Shown here in pieces: positions 47,546-57,036 of a DNA stretch of 64,000 bases. The translations under genes and the position numbers were made by a program. Origin of the DNA: Candidatus Saccharimonadota bacterium (GTDB lineage: Bacteria > Patescibacteriota > Saccharimonadia > Saccharimonadales > Saccharimonadaceae); contig OX335598.1 in the NCBI GenBank assembly GCA_946893605.1, positions 558,001-622,000 of the forward strand, in the 5' to 3' direction. Position 1 is the first letter of the stretch. Each line of letters begins with the position of its first letter. The notes below the pieces were generated by a model. The model saw only the letters and a program-made list of their open reading frames with translations, was not told the origin of the DNA and made no database searches.

Positions 47546-49418
47546 CTACATCATAGCTTTACAAGTTTGATTCAGATTGGTTTTAAGCTGGTTGTCACCC
47601 TGGAACGCGTCGTCGAGAATGACAAACTTACTCGGAGTCAGGTCGGTGATAATGGCGCGTAATTGTTCTAATGTCGGCTTGGCGTGTTCGTTGAGATACA
47701 GCACTGGCTGACCTTCCGTCGAATCGCCCTCGGCGACGACTTGATATACATGCAGTCCATCGACATCGACGGTTTTAGTCCGCGTAGTCAGCGGCAAACC
47801 CATTTTCAAAAGCACTTCCACCAGCAGATCTTCCTCGCTAGCATTATCGTTACTGCTTTCGCGCATCAGATCAAGTCGTGCCTGCAATTCGGTCAAATCG
47901 CCCGTCGGCGCGCTTTGCCACTTGGTGAAATTGGTGGGCCAGTTTGTAAGTACGATATCCAACATCCAGCGGAGTCTCACGCTCAGCCAGCTTGTCAGCA
48001 AAATCAGCCTTAATCTTTTCGCCCGCCCGACTGATCCGCCCACGAGCAATATCACTAATCTTTTTGCAGCCAGCCTGAACGCTCCGCTTTTTCGTCAGTC
48101 GGCTCAGGTAGCTGCACCCAGCGATACGCTTGCGCTTACCGCCATCTTCGGCGTTGAGTTGCATAACGGCATGAGCAGTGGTGGCGGAGCCAGAAAGAAA
48201 TCATGATAATATCGCTGCTTAGTTTTGTCGCCGAACCTAGCCCAATCATATTTTTGAGAAGTTTAGACGGCTTGTGGTAATCAAAACTCGTTTCCCCGTC
48301 AAACAGGTTTTTTATTTCTTCCGTTGCATTTTTATTATTGCCAAACTCACTGCTCCCAAAAATCGTTAGCGATCTGACCCGCTTTCATTGCGTCTTGTAG
48401 ATAAATCTTTCTCATCGGATTACCACAATTGCTCCCAGTGGCCAATGTATCAACCCTCGACGGTCTTCATCTTCAAAAACTTCCTTTGTTATCATCCAAT
48501 TCTCGCTCAGTACTCTCCCATTTGGCAACTTAATATCATATACATAGCGTCCTCGCACGCTATCTATGCACGGACGCCGCGCATAGATACCGTGCTCGTC
48601 CTTATATTGATATTCCTTCTTTGCTGTTTCAGTAAGAGGTATCCTACCAAAATCGACTAACTCCATATTTCTTGCATATATCAAAATATAATCCTTAACC
48701 TTAGCAAACATTCCGATGTTTGCCTGAGAATTGTGTTAGTTCCATGCTATACTGCCCAAGAAGTTCTCTTCCCCCAAAAATCTCATCACAAATCTTTTTC
48801 AAATTCGCTTGTTCGGCATCATCAATTGAAATAAATATCACCCCGTCATCAGTCAACAAATTACGCGCCAGCTTCAAACGCGGATACATCATATTCAGCC
48901 AGTTGCTGTGATAACGACCGGCGGTTTCGGTATTGGTACTGATCTTTTTGTTGCCTTCGTCCACCTGCTGACTAAACTCCAGGTAGTTTTGCAGACCTTC
49001 CTTGAAATTATCCGGATACACAAAATCTTTACCAGTGTTATACGGCGGATCGATGTAAATCATTTTGATACTGTTGTGGTACTGCTTTTGCAAGATTTCA
49101 GCACCAAGGTTATCGCCCTCGATGAAAATATTGTTGGTCGTGTCCCACCTTTTTTGCTCGTTCCGGCGGGTCGGAGCGTTGCAGTCGTCGGCTCTTGTGC
49201 TGCCCGAAGTGCCTGCTTGCCCGGCCAAAACAACTCCGAACTGCTCATTCGGCCTTTCGCCAGCATCTTCCGCCAGCAGCCTTTAACTTAATGACATCCA
49301 CCTTACCATCCGCAATCGCTCTGGAACCAGCGCCTCTAGCTTTTTTTGGCTAGATCGGTGTGAAGCCGGGAGAGGTGTTGATTAGTTGGTGGTTGTCTGT
49401 ATTATCGTATTTATCCAT
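47546..49418 (-). pseudogene. mod: Type III DNA-methyltransferase Mod subunit, multiply frameshifted
   Basis: Start ATG 49418. A frame shift follows within 25 codons (LAKKKLEALVPERL appears in another frame), then FIEGDNLGAEILQKQYHNSI and IYIDPPYNTGKDFVYPDNFK with the catalytic DPPY, ISIDDAEQANLKKICDEIFG, a break near 48705, VKDYILIYARN, further breaks, QLPEPTDEK, and a final intact frame of 130 residues ending at 47546. The complete protein would be about 620 residues, a beta-class N6-adenine methyltransferase that also gives target specificity to Res. At least six indels, not all in homopolymers. Confidence 0.85.
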
Positions 49419-49452
49419 AGTGTCTATAGTCCCTTATCTAATCAATATTATA

Positions 49453-50886
49453 CTATATTAGATCTTGAAAACGTTCGCGAAGCAGTGACAGTCGTTCGGA
49501 TTTGTCCGAAGCTTTAGCTGCTAATATCAGCGAGTGCACATCATCATCGTCAAGAGCTATTATATATCCTCTTCCATCAGACGGCACATCCTTGCATCTT
49601 TGAATAAATAGTTTTTTATTGTCAAACTTTCTACACACAATCAAGCCAAAATGTCCACGCCGAACACCAAATCTTCCAGATATTTGATCGAGCTCTGGAT
49701 TTGCAAGATCTTGATTATAGTTTTTGCACTCAATCATTATAAGAGGAGCTGAATAATTTTCACGCAGCCAATAAAAGAAACCCTCGTTGGCAACATTGTC
49801 AAAAGTAATGTCGATTCTCTTTCTTCCGTCATGTAACTGGTTTTGAGCAATTGGATTACTAAGCCATGGATAAAATAAGGCTGTTAATATATCTTTCATC
49901 AAAACTTCATACTGATGAGCCATACTACTACCCGCTTCTAGGACATCTAGTCTAGAAATCAGCTCATCCCAATTAGGGGATGACGCTTGCCTTTGCTCAG
50001 CTATATCCGTTTGAGTGAGTGGTTTTCTCGGATGAGATCTCTTTTCCTCACGATACTCACTAAGTGCCTCTGAAATATAGGCGTATGTGTACGGTTTTGC
50101 TCTTTTCTCGCTTTTCCAAATTTATCTCTTAGTTCGTACTTTGTTAATGGTCTCGTTCTGTTATTTTTCAAAGATCATACAAGACCCCTAGTGGCTTCTC
50201 GTTCTCCTGGGTACTTCAAAATATATACATTATAATAACTGGCCGCATCATATGTAATATTGTCTTACAATTGTTTTCGGTACAAGTAACAGTGGTTTAT
50301 CGTTCACTATCGGAAGAGCTTCCAAACGACTGCGACCACTCTTGCAATCGCGAATTCCGACTCGACCAGAAGCAATTCCCGACTCCATAGGAATGTTATA
50401 ATACCCGCACATTTGCTGAGTATATTTAATTAGTTGCCCTCTAATGTTTGTTACTATATCTGATATAACGTCCGAACCAATACCATCTATTAGTAGAGCT
50501 GTATCCTCTAACTCTTGAATTATGCCTGTCTTGGCAGCACTGCTATTTTCAAAGCAAGCCACATTTTTTCGGCTAGATCTCGACCCATACCATGACCTTG
50601 TGGTTTATTGCGGGAAAAACCAAGTCTAGTTTCGTTAGGCTCCCCCAAGACAGACAAAGCTTTCGCCCTAAGGTCATCGGTGCATATCAATTGAAGGAAT
50701 AAACGAAAAATAACTCTGTATCAAGCTAACACATTCCCTACCCCATTCGCGCTATCAAATAAATGAAGAGATGTCGGATCGATAAATAAAAGTACATCAG
50801 TATCAATTCTTACATCAACAAAATCAAGAGAGGCTTGATTTCTATCTAGTTTATAATACTCAGAAACCCGCCTCCTTAATCTCCAT
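49453..50886 (-). pseudogene. Large uncharacterised protein with a C-terminal PD-(D/E)XK nuclease-like domain, frameshifted
   Basis: Pieces in several frames join to about 478 codons from ATG 50886. The N-terminal half reads EYYKLDRNQASLDFVDVRID, VLLFIDPTSLHLFDS, LGEPNETRLGFSRNKPQG and SDVISDIVTNIRGQLIKY; the middle reads NRTRPLTKYELRDKFGK and AYISEALSEYREEKRSHP; the intact C-terminal part has KRIDITFDN...LIMIECKNYNQD, the D-(x)n-ExK core of a restriction-type nuclease, then QISGRFGVRRGHFGLIVCRK. At least five single-base shifts. I do not know the family name; it sits in a restriction island and is translationally linked to the antitoxin gene. Confidence 0.65.
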
Positions 50887-51939
50887 CGCTTTGAACAATG
50901 ATTTTACTATGCATATCTTGCATTGCTGAAAATGGTAGCAACCTATCATTCTTTAATCGCCCGACAACTATGCCTGCATGGATTCCCTGTTGTTTTGCAA
51001 ATTTTCGAATAGACGCCTTTGATAAATCTTGCCTGAAAGAAATAGATCATATTCCTTATCAGGTATAAGCGTTTTGCAGCAAAATCATCAGCCTCTTTCT
51101 CTTCTGTAGACTTAACGCCAGATTCGAAACTAATAAACTGTTCTCGTTTACCATGTCTCGCGTGTCCAATCTCGCGAAATAATGTAAACCACATTTTGTC
51201 AGCATGTCTACCATATGAGCTAAGTTGTATAATTGGCCTTTCGTTAATCCACCGCGTGGCACCACTCGCTTTCGTACCTCTAATGTGAGCTGCTGCCACC
51301 AAACCAACTCGCGGTAGACAAAAGATTTTTGTGTTTGCTTAAAAAATCGACCCGGCATATCAGCAGTGAGGCTCCTGATTTGAGGCAACACTTTTTTAGC
51401 TGAGCTTATATTATACTCAGGTAATTCTGGGATTATTTTATTAGCTTCTATTTCACCGCATCGCAACCATGCAGCTAAAAACCCTCTTTAATATTGCTAA
51501 CGTAACCGCGTCATATAAGCAATCGCTTCAGTGACTTGTACGATAGCGAGTTGACTCCAAAGAATTTCCATAGATTAAAGACTCTTTCAGTCCTATCTTT
51601 TGTAGCTTTCACTTTGCCAAGCTTTGCAAGTTCACCCCATAAAGGAAAATTCGGCAACAGCTCCTCGTTTTTAAGCGCTTTTCTTGATCTAATTCAATTA
51701 GCGTTGCTTTATAGTTCTTATCAGGTTATTCCAAAAAGGCCGTGCCGCCAATGGCGTTAGCAAAAGTCGCGCCGTTTCAGCCTGTAATTGGAAACTCTCC
51801 ATTGATAATCTGACTAATATGCTTTCTGACAAACCAGTTCTTGTAGCAAGCTGCTTCACCAGTGATAAAACACCAGCGCTTCAATAGTTCGCTCTACCGT
51901 ACGCCCTGGATGAATAGCTTTACGTGGTTGATAAACCAT
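50876..51939 (-). pseudogene. higA: HigA-like antitoxin: XRE helix-turn-helix plus ImmA/IrrE metallopeptidase domain, frameshifted
   Basis: From ATG 51939 (after AAAGGAG) the N-terminus reads MVYQPRKAIHPGRTVERTIE, an HTH piece follows in other frames, then GEIEANKIIPELPEYNISSA, HIRGTKASGATRWINERPII, LSSYGRHADKMWFTLF, EEKEADDFAA and finally IRKFAKQQGIHAGIVVGRLK ending in SDGD at 50876. About 354 codons with five or more one-base shifts. The zinc motif reads REIGH instead of HEIGH (CGC for CAC), which would disable metal binding. Its stop overlaps the start of the nuclease-like gene. Confidence 0.78.
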
Positions 51940-51949
51940 AGTGTCTCCT

Positions 51950-52317
51950 TTAATGTCCGTGGTAGTTGATACATAGTTCTTCTACTACGATACGTTTAAT
52001 AGTTTTAGGGTTATCTATCCTGAATGCCGAGTCCTCGGCATGATCAGGTCTGAAAATAATGCGAGTTTTCTTGTTCTTGTTTATCCAAACAGAAAACATT
52101 CCTTTCTTGTCACCAGAGAGTGGATGAGGATGAAATGGAATGGTTGGTAGATCATACAGCGTCTCAGCGGCAGCAAGAGCATCTAGTGTTTCTATAATTT
52201 CTTCTGATGTGCAAGGTACTTTTTGCGACGAATAATTCTAATAATTTCAAACATAGCTGTCAGAGGATGCATTATTGACTGCTTTTTCGATCTTTGGAGT
52301 CGCAAATCTATTATCAT
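51950..52317 (-). pseudogene. higB: HigB/RelE-type toxin, frameshifted
   Basis: The intact C-terminal frame reads TSEEIIETLDALAAAETLYD, PFHPHPLSGDKKGMFSVWIN and EELCINYHGH, ending 10 nt before the higA ATG. The N-terminal pieces ATPKIEKAVNNASSDSYV and FEIIRIIRRKK lie in other frames, joined by two or three one-base changes. About 120 codons. Toxin-before-antitoxin order is that of HigBA. The exact start is uncertain: ATG 52317 overlaps a possible -10 box (TACTAT). Confidence 0.65.
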
Positions 52318-52344
52318 AGTACTCTTACCTCATCATTATGTCAA
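52316..52344 (-). promoter_or_regulatory. Possible promoter of the higBA unit
   Basis: Minus strand TTGACA (52344-52339), 17-bp spacer, TACTAT (52321-52316). It overlaps the most upstream toxin ATG, so either the toxin starts further in or another promoter is used. Confidence 0.45.
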
Positions 52345-52353
52345 TAGTTTTGT

Positions 52354-52368
52354 TTACCATAATGGTAA
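52354..52368. promoter_or_regulatory. Palindromic operator-like site upstream of higBA
   Basis: Perfect 15-base palindrome TTACCAT-A-ATGGTAA, 10 bases upstream of the TTGACA of the toxin promoter. Likely autoregulatory site for the XRE domain of the antitoxin. Confidence 0.6.
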
Positions 52369-52446
52369 TTATTATATTATAAAACATATTGAAATTCAAC
52401 TCGCGTTTTTGTTGTTTTATAGTAGGACAACCCTATGGTTATTCGT

Positions 52447-53353
52447 CTATGGAGAGATGCCCCGCCTAACTATTTTCCTGTCCAAAATTATGCCTATCAT
52501 CCACACTCCACTGACCCGAACGCCGGTATGGTTTGTCGAGCAGCTTTATTGGTAAATACATTTCCAGCGACGCCGTTTTGCTTCATTCATTCGGACAGCT
52601 TGATAATTTTTGATGAAGATAGTAGTGTTATTCGTTTGTGAAGCGATTCTATAAGCAGTAGCGCAAATAGCTCAGTAAAACCATCGTAGCGATTAGTTTT
52701 TATATACTCATCAAATAGCGGATAGTAATCGGTGTTTTTACTCTTACTTTGGATAATAATTGGCGGATAGCCAGCCAACGCAAGCTGTTGATTGATCAAT
52801 ACTCGCCCCATCCTACCATTCCGTCCGTGAACGGATGGATAGATTCAAACTCTGCGTGAAAATACGCAATTTTATCAAGAAAATAGTCAGTTTCATTTTG
52901 ATAATAGCTATCAACCAGCTCAGATATCAGTCTCGTTACAAATGCCGGATTGGCGCCCAAATTACTACCGACGCGCACCCATTCTTTACCTGATCGAAAC
53001 CTACCGGCTATATCATCTCTGATGCCAGACATTAGTAGCGAATGAATGGACAATATTAGACCGGTTGATAGACGTTCGGTGGGGTTTTTAAGTAGTTCGG
53101 CAGTTATTTTAGCAAGATTTTTCACCTCATATATTTCTCTAATTTCGTGATCTTTGACGATTTTATTGTGAATAATAATAGCTTCAGTATCTTGCAAGGT
53201 TAGCGTAGAATTTTCGATAGCATTAGAGTTGTAAACCATTTCCGACAGCTCGCTCATAGATATCTCATAAAGCGCGCTTTCTTTGCCTTTTGACAACTTA
53301 TCGTATTGCTTATGCAATGATGCAATTTTGTCTTTTGTCGTTTGGTTAATCAT
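52447..53353 (-). pseudogene. fic: Fic-domain AMP-transferase with N-terminal inhibitory helix, frameshifted in the active site
   Basis: About 300 codons. The N-terminal part has SNAIENSTLTL, matching the (S/T)xxxE(G/N) self-inhibition motif of class II Fic proteins. The Fic core reads HPFTDG, then loses a base near 52820, and continues as RMGRVLINQQLALAGYPP: one added base restores HPFxDGNGRxGR. After KLSE an in-frame TGA is followed by KQNGVAGNVFTNKAARQTIP and, after one more shift, a winged-helix tail to 52447. TGC-TACAAT (53361-53369) ends 7 nt before ATG 53353. Confidence 0.85.
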
Positions 53354-53419
53354 ATGGTTTATTGTAGCATATTTATCGTGAAAATCACCAACTTTCTGCC
53401 ATTTTTCACGGTAAGTTGC

Positions 53420-56273
53420 TTATTGTATGGCAAATTCTATGGTAAATAACCTATCGGTAATTACCCCGCCCTCAGACGCTTGTTGCGCTAGAGCTATTTT
53501 ATCGGATATTTGCTCGTCCATACTGTCTTCGAGGTCGTATTTCTCGCGGTTGAGGGCACGAACTTTTTTGCGCAAAATTTGGACTTCGCTAGCAATTTTT
53601 AGACGAGAAGCGGCATCGCCTGCCTGACGCTCTTGTTTTTGCAGATCTTGAATCTTAGCATTAAGCTTATCAGCCTTCATTTCGTATTCGACAATTTTGT
53701 CTTTATATTGACGCTCTAGCAGATCTTTTTTATCAAGGTAAGCGTCAGTGTTGCGACCCTTGACTTCCTCTTGGCGTTCAGCAATTTGCTGAGCCAGGTG
53801 ATTTTGCAACACTTCTGTAGGGGCAACTGCTTTTTGGTTGCTATCAGCAGCGTATAGCTCGAGGATCTTGCGGCAAGTCTCCGTATCAAGCAACATACCG
53901 TCTTCTGTCTGCGCTGACGCCAAAATGTAACTTTCGCTCATATCCGAAGAGCCTATTTTCATCGGAAAGGTTACCTGCTCGACAACCATTGTGCCGCGGG
54001 CGCCGATCAGCTTTTTAACCTCAGAAGCGACTCGATCAGACTGGCTCATGTCAAAGATAAGTTCTGCTGGCGGCGTTGGCGCAGTCTTTGCTGTACGGCG
54101 CACATATTCTGCCAAATCGTCGGCATATTTGTATTGCCGAGCGTGCAGCAAGCGTTCAGTTTTATAGAAATATGTTCCGCATTCGATGTTTTTTTCCGGT
54201 GCAGTTTTTAGATCAAAAACGTGTTCGTTTGCAAACGACGCGTTGCCGCGCAGTATATAGCGCGTCAGGTTCATAAACAATCGCTCAAAGCGCGTAAAGG
54301 CTTCTTCAGCTTGCTCGTCGTAGCGGCGGAAACGATCTTGCACGTGAGGATCAAGCCCCTCAAAAATCCGGGTACGCGCCGCTTGTTGCTCAGTATCAAT
54401 TTCTATCTTAAATTCTTCTTGTAACTTTTCAAACCGTTGGCTAATCTCATCATCGGTGCGGCACGTGTTCAAAATATCGCTAATTTTCTTTTCAAAATCC
54501 AGTCCGCTTTCAATCGCGCCTAGTACATCATTGCTGGCGCCAAATGTACTTTTGAACAAACTAAATTTGTCAGTCAATAGTTCAAGAATTCGCTGCTCGG
54601 CGACATTGCCTTGATTGCTAAAATTCACCACAACAACATCGTATTTCTGCCCCATGCGATGGACTCGCCCAATTCGCTGTTCAACGCGCTGCGGATTCCA
54701 TGGTAAGTCATAATTAATTAGCATGGAGCAAAATTGCAAGTTGATACCTTCGCTGGCCGCTTCGGTGGCGATCATGATCTGCATTTTGTCATCTTTGAAT
54801 TTATCAATTAACGCCTTGCGGCGGTCCGCTGATTCTATACCAGTAACGACATCGGAATTTTCATTATCCGCCAACCATTGGCGATAAATCTCGGTACTTT
54901 CCGGCGAGTTATTTTGTCCGTTGAATAACACTATTTTTCCATCATAGCCCTGCTTTTTAAGCGTTTTGGCGATATAGTTCTGCGTAAGGGTTGATTCGGT
55001 AAAAATAATTGCTTTGCGAGCAGCTTTTGATTCCAGTGCATTAAAGCCGACATTGATCGCCTCGACCAATTTTTCGGCTTTGACATTTTCTTTGATTGAA
55101 TCAGCAAAGTCGGCGTATGATTTTAGTTCATCGATTTCAGCCTGAAACTCGGCGCGCTCTTTGGCCGATTTAATTATATAGTCATCGTAAGCGCCAGTCT
55201 CCTCAAATGCCTCAATTTCTTCATCGTTCAGATCACCCAGCTCATCAATCAAGCCACCGCGGTTATCGCGAACCCACCGTAGCATACTCTTCCTCCATGC
55301 GCCGTACAATATTCCGGAGTGTACTGGCAACTGCGAACGTGGATGAACCGAGACGTTTGCGAAGAATCAGCGCTGACAAGTGGCGCTGCGAAGATGCAAA
55401 TGCATACAGTTTATCGCGATGCAAATATTCGTCCACCAGCTCATATAATTTTTGCTCATCGCCAGATGGTTCAAATTGCACCGTCTTGGCAATACGGTCA
55501 GTGTATTTAATATATTTCTTGACCTCCGATCGCAAAGTACGCTTGGCAATTTTGCTCATGCGCGAGCGAAGATCATCGAGTGCAAACGGATGATTTGACT
55601 TAATATAGCGTTGGCGAAAAACATCAAGCTTATAAAAATATTTAGGATCAACAACCGACACTAAGCCGTATAATTCTTCAAGTCTATTCTGCAGAGGCGT
55701 GGCTGTGAGGAGCAGCGATTTTTCAGAACCTTTAGCGATATCAGAGACCGCACTAGCGATACCCTTTTGGTTATTATAAAAATTCCTTAACTTATGCGCC
55801 TCATCAAGAACCGCTAGCAAATTCCAGCCGTTTGATAACCTTGTCGAATGGCGATTGGCAAATTCGTAAGAACAAATATAGATGCCGTCTTTTTCGATGA
55901 TTCTTTTTGCCTTCATCCATTTGGAGTCGACAACGGTTGCTGGTAAATTGAACTTTTCTTGTACAATTCCTGCGCCCATTGCACAGCGCAAACTCGACAA
56001 CGCAATAATCAGGATCTTTCGTTTGCGTTCCGAGTAGTATTGCATGATAACGATACCTGCCTCAATAGTTTTACCGAGGCCGACTTCATCCGCCAAGATA
56101 ATACCGCGAGCCATTGGTGAGTTTAATGCAAACAGCGCCGCGTCAATTTGGTGCGGTGTCGGAATAATCTGAGCATCGAACATCAAGCCCGACAACTTAG
56201 CAACGTCATCGTTAGCATAGACGCGCTCAAGCTCATGGGCAATATACTTTGCCTGATAATCAGAGTTAATCAT
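53420..56273 (-). pseudogene. SNF2/RapA-like helicase of the defence island, one frameshift
   Basis: About 950 residues when repaired. N-terminal half: Walker A LADEVGLGKTIEAGIV, DEAH-type AVLDEAHKLRN, LLLTATPLQN. C-terminal half: GFNALESKAARKAIIFTEST (motif IV region) and WNPQRVEQRIGRVHRMGQ (motif VI), then a long coiled coil. The break is a GGG run (55273-55275): removing one G gives EEYATVVRDNRGGLIDEL. SNF2 helicases of this type accompany restriction and BREX/DISARM-like loci; the exact system is not determinable. TGT-TATAAT (56281-56289) ends 7 nt before ATG 56273. Confidence 0.88.
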
Positions 56274-56294
56274 CAGAGTTATTATAACATTTTT

Positions 56295-56939
56295 CTAATC
56301 GATGGTTCGGAAGGATTGCTTGGTGATTAATAAATGAGACGTAAGAGGTATGCCAAGTAGTTCGCCGGCACGTTTGAGCCGATTGGTCGTTTCTATGTCG
56401 GCCTGGCTTGGTCTCATACTCCCGCTCGGATGATTATGTGCCACGATGATGCTGGCGGCACGATCGGCGATGGCGTCGGCGAAAACCTCGCGCGGGTGTA
56501 CCAGGCTGGCCGTCAACGTACCGATAGTCACCACCCGCTTGACAATCAAACGATTCGCACCGTCCAGTGTCAGGCAAACAAAATATTCCTGCTTTTTGTC
56601 GCGAATGTCGGCCAGTAGCTCGACGGCTTTTTCTGGGCTGTCGATGATTGGCTGGTCGCTGTCCAGCAAGTATCGCCGCGCCAGTTCCAAACTCGCCAAA
56701 ATCACCGAGATTTTCGCTTCACCCAAACCAACCACGCTACGCAGATCATCATACGAAACATCACCGTCCTTTTGACGCAAAATTTTCAGCACCTCGCGCG
56801 CAATCTTGCCGACATCGGCCCGAGCATTACCGCTGCCAATAGTCGCCATCAACAGCTCCAAGTCGCTCAGCCGCGCCGTACCGTAACGTGCCAACTTCTC
56901 GCGGGGACGATCAATTTTCGGCTTGTCGAGCACTTTCAT
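56295..56939 (-). CDS. radC: RadC-family JAB/MPN-domain protein
   Basis: 214 residues, full RadC length. Helix-hairpin-helix region (LRSVVGLGEAKISVILASLE) followed by the MPN+ metal site: HPREVFADAI, VAHNHPSGSMRPSQADIETT. Despite the name its repair role is disputed; it is frequent in defence and mobile islands. Starts the minus-strand island. TGA-TATAAT (56946-56954) ends 6 nt before the ATG, the cleanest leaderless promoter here. Confidence 0.94.
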   Translation of the reverse strand: MKVLDKPKIDRPREKLARYGTARLSDLELLMATIGSGNARADVGKIAREVLKILRQKDGDVSYDDLRSVVGLGEAKISVILASLELARRYLLDSDQPIIDSPEKAVELLADIRDKKQEYFVCLTLDGANRLIVKRVVTIGTLTASLVHPREVFADAIADRAASIIVAHNHPSGSMRPSQADIETTNRLKRAGELLGIPLTSHLLITKQSFRTID

Positions 56940-57036
56940 AGTTTCATTATATCAGGCTTTAACCATTCATCAGCTGCCAATCTTCGCGCTATCATTTCGC
57001 GCAGCCCTATTTATCGCTTACACCACGCAAAGATCA

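Noticed and set aside
52435-52641. Plus-strand 68-codon frame at 52.5 kb
   Set aside because: It is antisense to the C-terminal winged-helix tail of fic, which explains the sequence better.
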